Assembly: GCA_965202895.1 (NCBI GenBank)
Contig: OZ241901.1
Span: 5,022,001-5,086,000, forward strand
Reading direction: 5' to 3'
Length of the DNA stretch: 64,000 nt
DNA from: JAJDXW01 sp965202895
Lineage (GTDB): Bacteria > Pseudomonadota > Gammaproteobacteria > HK1
Numbering within the stretch: the stretch's first letter is position 1; every line of letters begins with the position of its first letter. A program made the translations under genes and the position numbers. Below, in pieces: positions 7,906 to 18,100 of this stretch. The notes under the pieces were generated by a model. It was given only the letters and a program-made list of their open reading frames with translations. It made no database searches and was not told where the DNA came from.

Positions 7906-9018
7906 TCAGGGTCTCGGGCCAAGCAGCTTGATCAGATTCTCTTCGTGTTGATCGAAGAACCCCTCCGGCCACGAAGAGAGGCGGCCGTCAGTATTCACTC
8001 GCGGGGAGGACACTACCGCTTCGGAGCCTTCGCGGGAGAAATAGTGAAACGCTACGTCATCCGGTCGAATCAGACCCTCTCGAACGGCGATGCGGATACC
8101 ATCCATGAAATGGTCGCTGTGTGTTTCGGCAACCACCTGGACGCCTGCGAGAGAAGCGCGAACCGCGAGCTCGGCCAACCTGGCCTGCCCACGCGGATGA
8201 AGATGGGCCTCCGGATTCTCGATCAGGCACAGCGTTCCTGGCGGCGCCAGCAGTGCCGCAAGTACCGGCAAGGTATAGGAGAGGCCGAAGCCGACGTTCG
8301 TCGCGCGGTATCGTCGGGACTCCACGTCTCCGGGACGGTCGAAGGAGAAACCGGCGATGATCGCGTCGGCGTCCTGGATCATCTCGATTCGAAGATGAGC
8401 GCCGGGCGTTACCTCTTGCAACCAATGGTCGACGACCTCGCCCAGACGCAGGCTGGGCAGGTCGGGGCAGCGAGGATCGCTTGACGTCAGGGTTTCGCCC
8501 TGTCGTGCACTCAGGTAGTTCAGGGTGTACTCACCGCGCGATCCCAGGTCGCCACGACGAGCGAATACCTCGGAATGGAGGTAGGATTTGCGCGGACCGA
8601 TCCGTTCCGCGTTGACGTAGACCAATTGGCCGCCCAGCGGTGGAGCCTCACGCCACGCGGCCGCGAAATTGTTTCTGGTCGTCAATTCGTCGGCAGTTCT
8701 CGAGTATTCAAAGGACAGCCTGCAAGGTGTCGGGCTATCATCACTGTGAAATTCGAACTCCACCACATCGGCTTCGGCATCTTCGCAGAGGACGTCCTGA
8801 CCGGTGCCCAGATCCGTGAGATCTCCGCCCAGAACCAGATGTCCATCACGAAGCTCCCCGGAAACGAATGATTGCCGAAGCACCAGCATTGCCTGGAGGA
8901 TGCTGCTTTTTCCCATTCCGTTCAATCCGCACAGCAAGGTCAGCGGAGCGAGGGCCAGCTCCACGTTCTCGAAACACTTGAAGTTCCTCAATTTGATGAT
9001 CCTCAGCATCGAAGGCAC
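7906..9018 (-). CDS. AAA ATPase with DUF3696 C-terminus (OLD/RecF-like)
   Basis: The 370-residue protein carries Walker A GLNGMGKSSI near residues 31-40 after IIKLRNFKCFENVELAL. It then has GTLCLIENPEAHLHPRGQARLAEL (Walker B and signature region, around 265-290), VVAETHSDHFMDGIR, and the DUF3696 tail NTDGRLSSWPEGFFDQ. This is the ABC-type ATPase architecture of OLD and PtuA relatives without a TOPRIM nuclease, so it probably acts as an ATP-driven sensor or switch. It overlaps the DUF262 gene by 16 nt and is followed one base later by the unknown third gene. Base composition is lower in GC than flanking backbone genes, suggesting transfer. Confidence 0.85.
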   Translation of the reverse strand: MPSMLRIIKLRNFKCFENVELALAPLTLLCGLNGMGKSSILQAMLVLRQSFVSGELRDGHLVLGGDLTDLGTGQDVLCEDAEADVVEFEFHSDDSPTPCRLSFEYSRTADELTTRNNFAAAWREAPPLGGQLVYVNAERIGPRKSYLHSEVFARRGDLGSRGEYTLNYLSARQGETLTSSDPRCPDLPSLRLGEVVDHWLQEVTPGAHLRIEMIQDADAIIAGFSFDRPGDVESRRYRATNVGFGLSYTLPVLAALLAPPGTLCLIENPEAHLHPRGQARLAELAVRASLAGVQVVAETHSDHFMDGIRIAVREGLIRPDDVAFHYFSREGSEAVVSSPRVNTDGRLSSWPEGFFDQHEENLIKLLGPRP

Positions 9019-10331
9019 TCCTCTATCAATTCATGGATCGCTCGAAAGCGCTTCCCTATCCGAGCGGGGATACCGGTAGCATAGGAGATCGCCGTTTCGA
9101 ATTCCTGATCTTCGTTCATCAACGTTGTAAATCGATCGACGACTCTTCCTCGCTTGTTCACGAGGGCGCCGAGCTCCTGATGCGAACGGCGCGCCAGTCC
9201 TACACTCCACGCTTCGAACAGTGCTTTACTGACGGGACGGCGTTTCTCCTCTGGATCATAACGTTTTCTGAAGGCGTCTCCTTCAAAAATACGAAAAGCA
9301 GCTTTCATGGATTTCCCGAAATCTTCCGCAATACGATCCCGTTCACATGAATCCATTCCGTTTATCTGTTTTATCGTACGGCGAAGATGACCATCCAGGT
9401 CATTCACGGAATACTCCTCCCACGGATTGATGTGAAAGCTGAGAAATCGAAGTACGCACTCTCTGTCAGCCATGCGATTCGTTCTGATCGAATGGCCCGT
9501 GGCGTCCAGAAATTCCCTGGTCCCGGACAGTTTCTTGAGATAATCTCTGATCGGCCCTGGATGAAGTGCGTGACGAATTTCCTGTCCATTGAGCATCATG
9601 CCGCCGGTGTTGATACGTCGAAAGATGTTGAACATGACTTCTTCGGGTGTTCCGGGCTCTATGACGTTCACTACGAGCTGGGTCTCGTTGATTCGTCTCT
9701 GCATTGGTCTCGGAAGATCCGTATAGCGACAGCCATCCAATTTTTTCAGATATTCAAGATTGGTCAAACAAAAGCAGCCCTTTACATAGGCATGGATGGT
9801 CGAAATCCTCTGGAGTCCGTCCACGACCGCCCACGTCTCGTCCTTGTCTGCCGCGACATAGAAGACGGGTATGGGAATGCGCAACAGAAGCGATTCGATG
9901 AGCCGGCTTTTACGGACGGTGTTCCAGATGCCCGCCATACGCTGAAAATCCGGGGCCAGCTCTATTTCTTCATGCTCGATGCGCGAAACGATCTGATTGA
10001 TCACGGGGTTGACCGTGCGGATCTTGATCTTCTCGGGATCGAAGGGCCGTCTGATTTCACTGGAATCCTCTTGCTCGGGTTCGAGGCCGCTGTCTCGATC
10101 GCTCTCCGCTTCGTTGCTGGTCTCCTGCTCATGCGCGGCGTCATTCGGAATATTGATGATGTGTCCGTTCGACCCGGTGGCCCGCCTGGTACTGCCCGCT
10201 CTCTCCAGTGCTCGGCAGATCTGATTGATCTGTTGGCGTGGCTGGATCCCGGTGCGCTCCCCGATTTCGGAATCCGTCAGACCCGTCGGGTTCGACCGGA
10301 TCAATGCCAGAACCCGTCCATGATCCGTCAT
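9003..10331 (-). CDS. DUF262 (GmrSD/ParB-like) protein with N-terminal winged helix
   Basis: The 442-residue protein begins with a helix-turn-helix-like segment (ALIRSNPTGLTDSEIGERTGI, residues about 9-29), then an acidic linker. The DUF262 domain starts near residue 100 (PVINQIVSRIEHEEIELAPDFQR), with the catalytic-type motif VVDGLQRISTIHAYV near 170 and FRRINTGG further on. DUF262 proteins include the GmrS half of type IV GmrSD restriction enzymes and share the ParB/Srx nuclease or NTPase fold. DGLQR replaces the more common DGQQR. There is no DUF1524 HNH domain. It heads an operon with the DUF3696 ATPase and the unknown gene. Confidence 0.85.
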   Translation of the reverse strand: MTDHGRVLALIRSNPTGLTDSEIGERTGIQPRQQINQICRALERAGSTRRATGSNGHIINIPNDAAHEQETSNEAESDRDSGLEPEQEDSSEIRRPFDPEKIKIRTVNPVINQIVSRIEHEEIELAPDFQRMAGIWNTVRKSRLIESLLLRIPIPVFYVAADKDETWAVVDGLQRISTIHAYVKGCFCLTNLEYLKKLDGCRYTDLPRPMQRRINETQLVVNVIEPGTPEEVMFNIFRRINTGGMMLNGQEIRHALHPGPIRDYLKKLSGTREFLDATGHSIRTNRMADRECVLRFLSFHINPWEEYSVNDLDGHLRRTIKQINGMDSCERDRIAEDFGKSMKAAFRIFEGDAFRKRYDPEEKRRPVSKALFEAWSVGLARRSHQELGALVNKRGRVVDRFTTLMNEDQEFETAISYATGIPARIGKRFRAIHELIEECLRC

Positions 10332-10422
10332 GGATCAATGCCCTCGGGTGGACGGCCGGGCGGGTTTCGCCGATGGACGGATCGTGGGGACTTGCTCATC
10401 GCGCGATGATACCAGACATCGA

Positions 10423-10739
10423 TCATTCGTTCGTGGCCCCGGACAGGTCGAGGCGCTCCGGGTCCGTGAGGCGGTCCAGCAGCCCCGCCAGCCGCGCGGC
10501 CGTCTCGGCGTCGAACTTCCGGGCCGCCAAGCGGTAGAGCAGCGCCCGCTCTTCGGCGCGACCGCCCTACAGACCCTGATCGAGGCCTTATTCCCGGCCT
10601 TCGCGGAACCACTGCTCGGTCCACTCCTTCACGCTCTCCGCCAGCATCGCTCCTCCTCCTTCCAGCGCCTGCGCCACCGGCAGCCCGGCCTCGGGGAACC
10701 GGAACCGGCCCGGCAGCACCATCTGCCGAACCCTACCTC
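10423..10739 (-). pseudogene. Rpn-family nuclease/transposase C-terminal remnant
   Basis: The minus strand encodes MLAESVKEWTEQWFREGRE followed by stops. It then resumes in a frame reading ERALLYRLAARKFDAETAARLAGLLDRL, then TDPERLDLSGATNE before a stop. This is the C-terminal signature of Rpn/PD-(D/E)XK family recombination-promoting nuclease proteins, here cut by stop codons and lacking the nuclease domain. Confidence 0.65.
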
Positions 10740-10784
10740 GGCTCGGTAGGGGTATCAAGCCCCACTGGAGGCATTGTTAGGAGC

Positions 10785-11251
10785 ACGTAGTCTGTCCGGT
10801 GTAGTAGCACGTCATCTGTCCGGTCAGATGGGTGCCGAGGAGGCGCCCCATGACCCGGACGCAAGTGCTGCAGGAGATTCGACGGATGAGGTTCGAGGAA
10901 GCCTACGGAGGCTGGCAGTCGCGTCGTCTGACGCAGGAGGAGGCGGCCCGGCTGCTGGGGGTGTGTGAACGCACGTTCCGGCGCTACGTGGACCGCTACG
11001 AGGACGAGGGGCTGGACGGGCTGTTGGACAAGCGCCTGAGTCAGGTCTCGGCGCAGCGTGCTTCGGTGGACGAGGTGGTGCACACCGAGACGCTGTACCG
11101 GGAGCGCTACCCGGGATGGAACGTGAAGCACTTCCACCGCTTCTACCGCTGCGAGCACGCAGGCGAGCGCAGCTATACGTGGGTGAAGAACACCCTTCAG
11201 CGCGCCGGGCTGGTGGCGAAGGCTCCGGGCCGAGGCAACTCCAGCTATTGA
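10785..11251 (+). mobile_element. ISNCY-family insertion sequence, left end and truncated transposase
   Basis: From 10850 the frame reads MTRTQVLQEIRRMRFEEAYGG, then the HTH part (LTQEEAARLLGVCERTFRRYV), and ends after GWNVKHFHRFYR and SYTWVKNTLQRAGLVAKAPGRG at a stop near 11251. This is the N-terminal HTH third of an ISNCY transposase; the DDE catalytic core is missing, so the copy cannot be active. Upstream, two copies of CTGTCCGGT at 10791-10799 and 10816-10824 may belong to the element's terminal region. Confidence 0.75.
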
Positions 11252-11940
11252 GGACGAGCGCGGACGGGTCTCCTGCAGCCATGTGCCGACCCCTGAAGGT
11301 CCGCACTTCTCCATCGAAAGAGGAGGGGAGGACCCGCCCGGCCCCTCCACCTCGCCTGGGAGCTCGAGTACAAGCAGCAGAACGAAGGCGGACGCAAGGG
11401 GCGCAGGCGCCAGGACAACTCCGCCACGTTCCACGAAGGGGCACGAGCACTGCACAAGGCCTTCACCAGGGCGACGCCTCCGGCAGGACGAGGCAAGGGA
11501 GCTCCACAGCGTTGGGACATCAGCGAGGGTGTCCGCCGGATGATCGAGACGCCGGGGAAGTGCGAAGCCCGGACCCGGGAGTGGCGGAGGTTACCGCCGC
11601 CGCCACACCTCGCCGCTCGCGCCGCTGCCGACAGGGGATGGGACACGCCCCTTGTTTATAAATAAAATCAATATGTTGGATTCAAAATACGGATTGATCG
11701 CAGGTGCTGGTCCCGGATATTGCACGAAGCCGGAGGATTATGATTTTGGGGTGTTGTATGGCCCTGCCCGGAGAGTTTTCGGCTGGTAGAAGGAGGTCGG
11801 AAGTCTCCGGGGAGCGTCCTGGAGTGGTTCGGAGGGGGCGCGGAGGGGGTGTTCGAGTCTCGATGGCGTCGTGCGGCGCAGGGCGCCGCTCCGGGTCGAG
11901 CCCGGGGTGCGGATTCGGAGCAGAGCCGCGAAGCTGGGGC
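11252..11940. other. Gap between two IS remnants; no supported gene
   Basis: One plus-strand frame stays open to a stop at 11663-11665 (LAWELEYKQQNEGG, later RWDISEGVRRMIETPG) but has no clear start, SD or recognised domain. It may be a decayed passenger or the replacement of the lost ISNCY core. An AT-rich patch at 11650-11700 follows. Nothing else was identified. Confidence 0.4.
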
Positions 11941-13244
11941 TTATCCCGCCGTAAGCCGTTGTACGAGCAGCCGGAAGACGGCTTGGTCAGGGCAGGCGGT
12001 GGACAGCCGCACCGCCACGGTGCGGGTGCTGCGGGTCACCACCGCACCGATGCGAAGCAGCCGCAGACGAAGGCTCTGGCATTGCGACCGGGCCAGACCC
12101 GTCCCGCGCAGAGCCGTGCGGCGCATCGTCTCGAGCAGCGTGTACGCCATCCCCGCGAGCAGCAACCGGTACTGGTTCGTCCACCACTTCGAGCTCGAAG
12201 TGCGGTCGGCGAACAGGGCCAACTGCTGTTCCTTGATCCGGTTCTCCATGTCTGCACGCTGACAGTACACCCGGTCATAGAGTTCGTCCGCTTCCCTTTC
12301 AAGGTTGGTGACGATGAAGCGCAGGTTGCGTCCTTTCGCGGTGTGCTCGATGCGGGCGATGACCCGCCGGCGACGCCTCCAGGTCCGCGCCGCATACTTG
12401 AAGTCGTCGAACGACCGGCTCTTGGCCCTGGTCGCCTCGAAGCCGTCCCTGGCCACCTCGCACGCCACCGCCGCCTCGCGTTCGAGCACCGGATTGCGGG
12501 CCAGCCCCACGATGTATCCGACATCATGGCGCTCGCAATCCGGTGTCGGCAGAACCCCGAGTCCCCCCGAAACACGATGCGAACCCCAGGCCATGCCCGA
12601 CGCAACCTCTTGACCAACAACGACAATATCCCCCAAGCGTGCTTCGCACCATCCTGGTTCGAACAACGAAGGTAGGCCACCAGCAACTGCTGACCGCAGA
12701 ACACGTACAACGGCACGAAACAATAGCTGTCATAGTACCCGTGGAAGAAGGCGCCCGGCTGATGACCGTGCACCGGATCATCGGTCGCGTCGAAGTCGAG
12801 CACCAACTCCCGGGGCGCACGTGCGAACGAGGCAATGAACTGTTCGACCAGCTCCTGATGAATCGCAACCGCCCACTGGTGCTCGGCGCGCCGCTCGAAC
12901 CGGCACCGCGTCGAGGCACTCGCCAAGCTGCGGTCGTGACCGCAGGCGGTCTGAACGACCGGGTCCTCACGAAGGGCGTCGTGGTCGTTCAAATCCTCGT
13001 ATCCCAACGCGACCGCGTGGACCCTCTGGCGCACCATCGTCACCACCTCGTGGCGAACCTTCCCGCGCTGGCGTGGTTCACCGAGCCGACGTGCGACCCG
13101 CCCGGTCAGCCCGAGCCGGCGGTCCACCTCGCGCAACAACAACGCCCCCCCATGAGAAGAAACCGACCCGCCGGAGAAGTCCGCCCGCACCCGGCGCCGA
13201 CGGCAGCTTGAAAAAATCATCGACCCGTGGTTCCATTTCGTCAC
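11941..13244 (-). pseudogene. IS1380-family transposase, internally deleted and frameshifted
   Basis: The first part reads ADFSGGSVSSHGGALLLREVD, LVLDFDATDDPVHGHQPGAFFHGYYDSYC, and RIVFRGDSGFCRHR, the DDE-type hallmarks of IS1380 transposases. Near 12530 the homology moves to another frame (DCERHDVGYIVGLARNPVLE, KGRNLRFIVTNL, and the C-terminal RTSSSKWWTNQYRLLLAGMA). Comparison with the usual family spacing suggests a loss of roughly ten bases at the joint. The element is thus inactive. I could not define its terminal inverted repeats. Confidence 0.85.
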
Positions 13245-13432
13245 CGTCTGGCTCCCGGTTATATCCAGCGCAACTCACTGAATTATAACCGATCACGGGG
13301 CCAGACGGTACTCTTTCGTGCGATATCCGGGTGGTGGAAGTCTGCCTGACACGTCTGCTAGGATTATTGGCCGGCGGGCGCCGAGACCATCGCCTTGATG
13401 GTCTGAATGCAGGAACCAAGGTGAGGCGAGCC

Positions 13433-13705
13433 ATGAACCAGCACTCGACGGCACAACCGATAATTCTGGTTGTGGTCGTCATCGTCATGGCTGTGATCGT
13501 TTCATACTCCTTGTTCGGTGAGCTGGACAAGGTGTTGGACATATATCTGAAATTCAGCGACAATGGCGTCCTGTATATTTTTTCGTTTCTGGCCGTCATT
13601 TGGATTTTCTGGGCGGCCTTTCTGCTCTACGTTTTCCATCTGAGAAGGAAAGAAGAAAGAGGAAGATTTCTCGAATTCATAAAGAAGCTGAATTCGGACG
13701 AATGA
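13433..13705 (+). CDS. Small two-helix membrane protein
   Basis: The 90-residue protein starts at ATG 13433 behind AAGGTGAGGCG. It has two membrane segments, QPIILVVVVIVMAVIVSYSL and VLYIFSFLAVIWIFWAAFLLYV, and a charged C-terminus (HLRRKEERGRFLEFIKKLN). I do not recognise the family. It is AT-richer than backbone genes and lies 31 bp upstream of another membrane gene, so the two may be cotranscribed. It adjoins IS remnants. Confidence 0.6.
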   Translation: MNQHSTAQPIILVVVVIVMAVIVSYSLFGELDKVLDIYLKFSDNGVLYIFSFLAVIWIFWAAFLLYVFHLRRKEERGRFLEFIKKLNSDE

Positions 13706-13736
13706 TCCAGAACTGGTACCGTGAACGGAGCGCAAT

Positions 13737-14115
13737 ATGAAACTTCTGGGATGGGGATGGATCGTAATCATGTTGCTGGCGGCTTTCATTATTCTATTTA
13801 TCGACCCCATATCTTCATTCTTCGGGAGGCGTTGGGCGAGGGACAGCTTTGCAGTTCATCGGGGCCACAACCATATTCGTCAGTATTTTCCCCAGAGCCA
13901 GCAGAACTTATTTGAATTTCATCGGCCTTCTTCTAGCGGCGACCTTCGCATGCCTTGGAATCCTGATCGTGTTACTCGGAGAAAGCCCGGAACTTTTTGC
14001 ACTGATAATGATTGTCACCATGCCCTATCTGATAGTAATGTTCGTTCTTTTTGTATGGACGAAATTGTTCTACCCGCTCTGGTCGTGGTTGAAACAGTTT
14101 TTCAACTCCAATTGA
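13737..14115 (+). pseudogene. Multi-helix membrane protein, apparently frameshifted
   Basis: The frame from ATG 13737 encodes one membrane helix (MKLLGWGWIVIMLLAAFIIL) and then degenerates. A second frame from about 13845 encodes LQFIGATTIFVSIF, then further helices (FIGLLLAATFACLGILIVLL and ALIMIVTMPYLIVMFVLFVW) and ends at 14115. A single base change near 13825-13845 would join them into one protein of about 125 residues. Two overlapping small proteins (the second from TTG 13849) is the alternative. Function unknown. Confidence 0.5.
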
Positions 14116-14296
14116 ACGGTTGACGGTTCGGTACCTGACCCGAATATTGCAAGAGCGAGGCGAGGGAATCGAGGCTCGCGCCTCCGAAACCGCCTCCAAG
14201 AAACCCGGGCAGGATTGATTTTCGTCGGCTGGCGTTTTATTGAAGAACATGAGGAATCCCCCCTGTGGACAACCCGCCTCGGGGTCGGCATATTGG

Positions 14297-14398
14297 GGTG
14301 TGGACTCCTGGACCGAGGCGAAGACGATGGTCGGGAATCTTGCCGGACACTGGAGCATCGAAAACCGGCCCCATCACGTTCGCGACGTCTCCTCGCTG
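14297..14398 (+). pseudogene. ISAs1-like transposase C-terminal remnant
   Basis: A short in-frame piece reads TEAKTMVGNLAGHWSIENRP, then HHVRDVSSL. The HW-IEN-H-V-DV pattern is the conserved C-terminal signature of ISAs1/H-repeat transposases. Nothing else of the element is recognisable. Confidence 0.5.
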
Positions 14399-14460
14399 CC
14401 GGGTGCGCGCCGGCCATCTCCCGCGCAGCCTCGCCTGCCTGACCCGCCTGCGGCGTTCGC

Positions 14461-14575
14461 ACGAGGAGCGCGTCTCGGGTGGGAGCTCGCCCAGGAGCGC
14501 GTGCAGCCCGCGCCGCGCGGCGCCCCCGTATGCCACGGCGCCGGCGATGAAGTACGCCGACGCGCCGAGGATCGC
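14461..14575 (-). pseudogene. cinA internal fragment (duplicate of part of 19437-19922)
   Basis: ACGAGGAGCGCGTC at 14461 through GATGAAGTACGCCGACGCGCCG matches the intact cinA near 19698-19803 at most positions, with scattered substitutions and small indels. Only about 115 bp remain. It sits next to a GMC oxidoreductase fragment that is also duplicated near the intact cinA. Confidence 0.7.
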
Positions 14576-14634
14576 TCTGACGGCGCGGATGCGTCCGCAG
14601 GTCGTCCGATCCGTTCGCCGCCCCGGCGGTCCGG

Positions 14635-15018
14635 CCGAACTTCCTCGACTCGCCGACCGACCGCGACGCGGTGGTCGAGGGCGCCCGCATCGCGCGGCGG
14701 ATCGTGGAGGCGTCCCCCATGGACCCCTACCGGGGGCCGGAGCTCCAGCCCGGCGCGGAGGCGAAGACCCGCGACGAGCTGCTCGACTACGCCCGCGACA
14801 CCGGAACCACGGTGTACCACCCGGTGGGGACCTGCAAGATGGGGGGCGGTCCGATGGCGGTCGTGGACGAGCGCCTCCGGGTCCGGGGGCTCGACCGGCT
14901 CCGGGTCGCGGACGCCTCGATCATGCCCGTGCTCGTATCGGGCAACACCAACGCGCCGGTCATCATGATTGCGGAGAAGGCGGCGGACCTCGTCCGCGAA
15001 GATGCGCGCCCCGCCTGA
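14635..15018 (+). pseudogene. GMC-family oxidoreductase, C-terminal fragment
   Basis: The frame reads NFLDSPTDRDAVVEGARIAR, then TTVYHPVGTCKMGGGPMAVVD, then RLRVADASIMPVLVSGNTNAP and IMIAEKAADLV. These are the C-terminal FAD-binding and catalytic-His hallmarks of choline-dehydrogenase-like GMC flavoproteins. The roughly 400 N-terminal residues, including the GxGxxG domain, are absent, so this is not a functional enzyme. Its 5' part is repeated at 19080-19172. Confidence 0.8.
14651..14753. repeat. Direct repeat, left copy (GMC gene segment)
   Basis: About 100 bp starting CGCCGACCGACCGCGACGCG are shared with 19080-19172. The first 57 bases or so are identical, then small indels. Together the copies bracket the GHKL-nuclease gene and the vapBC remnant. 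Confidence 0.85.
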
Positions 15019-15129
15019 CGACGAGCCCGTGGGTTTCGACGTGGCAGGTCAAGATTGTCCTGCGGGCGACGAACCTACGAGCGTTCGAAAGCCGGACACG
15101 CCCCGGCAGAAATATGTCCGGATTCGCTC

Positions 15130-18100
15130 TCATTCGAGCCGCGTAGCAAGCTCCGCAAGCGGAAAGCTATCGTCTCCCCGCCATACGGAATCCGTTACCC
15201 GGACCCAGGCAGTGCCAGCTTCGACTTCCAACTGCACGCCTTCTGAGTCGTCGGCCGCAGTGATCTCCTGCCGCATTTTCTGGAATTCATCAATGTGCTC
15301 GCACAATGAGGCTACGCGGGAACCCATGTTTGCCACGAATCTCATGTTGCATCGAATGGTGTCCAATTCCAGAGCGGACGTTTCGCCCGTTACGGGGACG
15401 ACACAAAGCAGGAAGCGATTCTTCTTTTCTACGGACTTTCTAGCTTGAGTAACTGTCATTCGGACTCCGAGATTTCTTGTCGCCTTCACCTCTACCAGCC
15501 AAGTACGCTTCGCCTGCGTGAGTTCCAATCTCGCTACGTCGTCAATCTCGAAATCGGAACCGATTCCAGTGCATCGTACTACGAACCCTTCGCCCTCCAA
15601 ACTCTGCTTCACCAAATCCTCTACATGGCTGCCTAAATCACGGTTCTCTTGCACCTGTTGAATCCGACTTACATGTTCCGAAACAAACTCAGGAAGCTCC
15701 GGATAAATTTCCAAATACTCCAGATACTGTTTCCCTTGAGAAAGACGATCTACGTTCCCGTCGGCCGCTGCCAATAGCTCCATGAAGGTGTTATCCAGCG
15801 CAGTGCGGGCGCCCTCATCTCCTGCAGCAAGTGCGCGCATCAGATCGAAACGCGACACGCCAATTACTTCCAATAGCTTGATCGCTGCGGGCCTTTCGTT
15901 CAGGGAATTGAACCCCTGCTCGCCGCTACGGAACAGATCGGCAAGGGATTGTGCATTCGCTCTGTCTGCTCTGCGCTCACTCCGAGGAACCCACTTGTTA
16001 TCCACCAACGGGACCAGCCACTGGGCAGGATAGTAACGGTGGCACCTTTCGCACTCACAGAGTGCCCTCTCGACTTTCAGACCCTCGGGATCGTTCGGAA
16101 TCAGCCACTCGATCAGAAACCGCCAGAATATCAAGGCAAGACGGTGGCTCTGACGCACCCGAGCCATGATCCCGATGTCGTCCCTGGTCATGAAAGCGAC
16201 ATTAGTGACGGAGACCTGCTGGGATGTCCCGTGATCTTCATCTTCCTCTAGAGGTTCGTCCGGAAGGAATCTACGGACGTGATCGTTCGTAATAATAATG
16301 ACGTTTCTTCTGAAGAAACCCTTATCTTCCAAAATGTTCCAACGTAACGGATCAGGCACTGCACTAAAGAAATCGTTGGCCAAAGTGAACCGCTTCGGGA
16401 AGAGTTCAGAGAATTCCTGAAGCTCCTCTACCCATGCCGCAACAGGAGCCAAGGGCCGTACATCATCTTCTGAATCGTTTGTGAGCGTGATGATATTTCG
16501 ATTTGTAGGGTTGAAGTCCTCGGAAAAGACAGGAAAATTTCGCAATAATGCCCAGTTCTCCTGCTCAATTATCCAGGAAAAAAGATCGATGCTCGCCTTC
16601 TTAAAGCAGCCGTCCGGATTACTTTCGGCTCGATCTTGAAGCCTCTTGACAAGATCCCTGGCAACGTAAGCGGCGTCGAGGACTCCAGCACCGGCTTCTT
16701 CGGTCAGAATACTAAGCCGAGTGTCGCGAAGTTCTTCTCGGATCTCCCAATCCAGAGATTTCGCAATGTCTTTCAATTGTTCCGGTATATTTTGGTCGCA
16801 ATGGAGATTGGAAAGTTTGTCCAAGTATCCATCTTGAGCAACGATGATTGAATGAGCACGGATTACGTCATCGAATCCATGACTCCTGAGAAATCCAAGA
16901 AACTGGTTAAGCCAATCAACAGCAGCAATATCCTCTCGAAGTAATTCCTGTAATTTGTCGATACACCCATAGTCCTTGTCGGACACCCTGGATTTTTCTT
17001 CTGCGTATGATGCCAACTTGGAGCTATCCATAACTTCCTCGAAGTCCGTTACTTCGGACTCAAGAATGTCAGCCCAACTCTTGGCCGATTTGCACCATCC
17101 GACGGACTCACATCGCTTCGGTAGTTTCTCCCTCAAGCACTTCATTCCATCCAGTAAATCCCAAAAGACTTCTACGCCTTCGCTATCCACATTGCACTCC
17201 TTGAAATAGGGTATGACAGCGTCCTCTGCTGCTATCGCGTCATCTTCAGCAAGAATTGCCGGAACTTGTCGGATATTGGGAATCAGAAATTCTCTGAGAT
17301 GCTCTTGGAGCCAGTCTGGATTCAGCCAATTCTGCTTCTGAACGGGTGGGATTACCGTCAACAGATAAACGTCCTTCCAGTTGCATGATGCCATGAATTC
17401 GAGCAATCTGGTAAGCAAGTCACTGGCTTCGCTTATAGCTTCCCCGTTATTGATGCTCGCCTGATCGTTGCTCTGGCCGAGATAAACACCATCCCGGTTA
17501 TCTGTTGGGGTGAAATTGAAGCTGTTGATTACCGCTGGAAAGCTGAAACTTTCGGTGCCAATCAGAGGAAAGCCCAGGAACAACCTGGGTGTATCGCCGA
17601 TCGGTAGACACCGGCTACCATCAGCAACGGATTCGATTGGAATAGAGACCGAGACTTGATCTCCGTGTGCCAGAAGGTATTCTCGTACCTTCCGATTCCC
17701 ATTCACGATTTCCGATACGGTTACTTGTTCAATATCGGTTTGTGGCAGAGAAATCCGTTTTGCTACCTTGAAATTCGTATCTGTGTCAATTGTTTCGATA
17801 TGAATGGAAGAAAAATTCCGATTGAAGACGACGACGAACGGAGCGTATTTCCTCAACGCTTCAATTCCTGCGTCAACCACTTCACATGCGTCGCCCATCA
17901 GTGGATATCGGAACTTTGTAGTGAAATCATCCGTAGTTTGTTCCCTAGATAGAGATTTTTCGAAATCCTTCACAGCACGTTGCATTGATTCGCTGAGCCT
18001 ACTTACCGAACCAATTTCACGCCTCAGTTGGAAATCGAAGTGTCTACCATCCTCGATCCGGCCTGATATGCTGATTTCCGGAGACAGCAGATGCGTTGTG

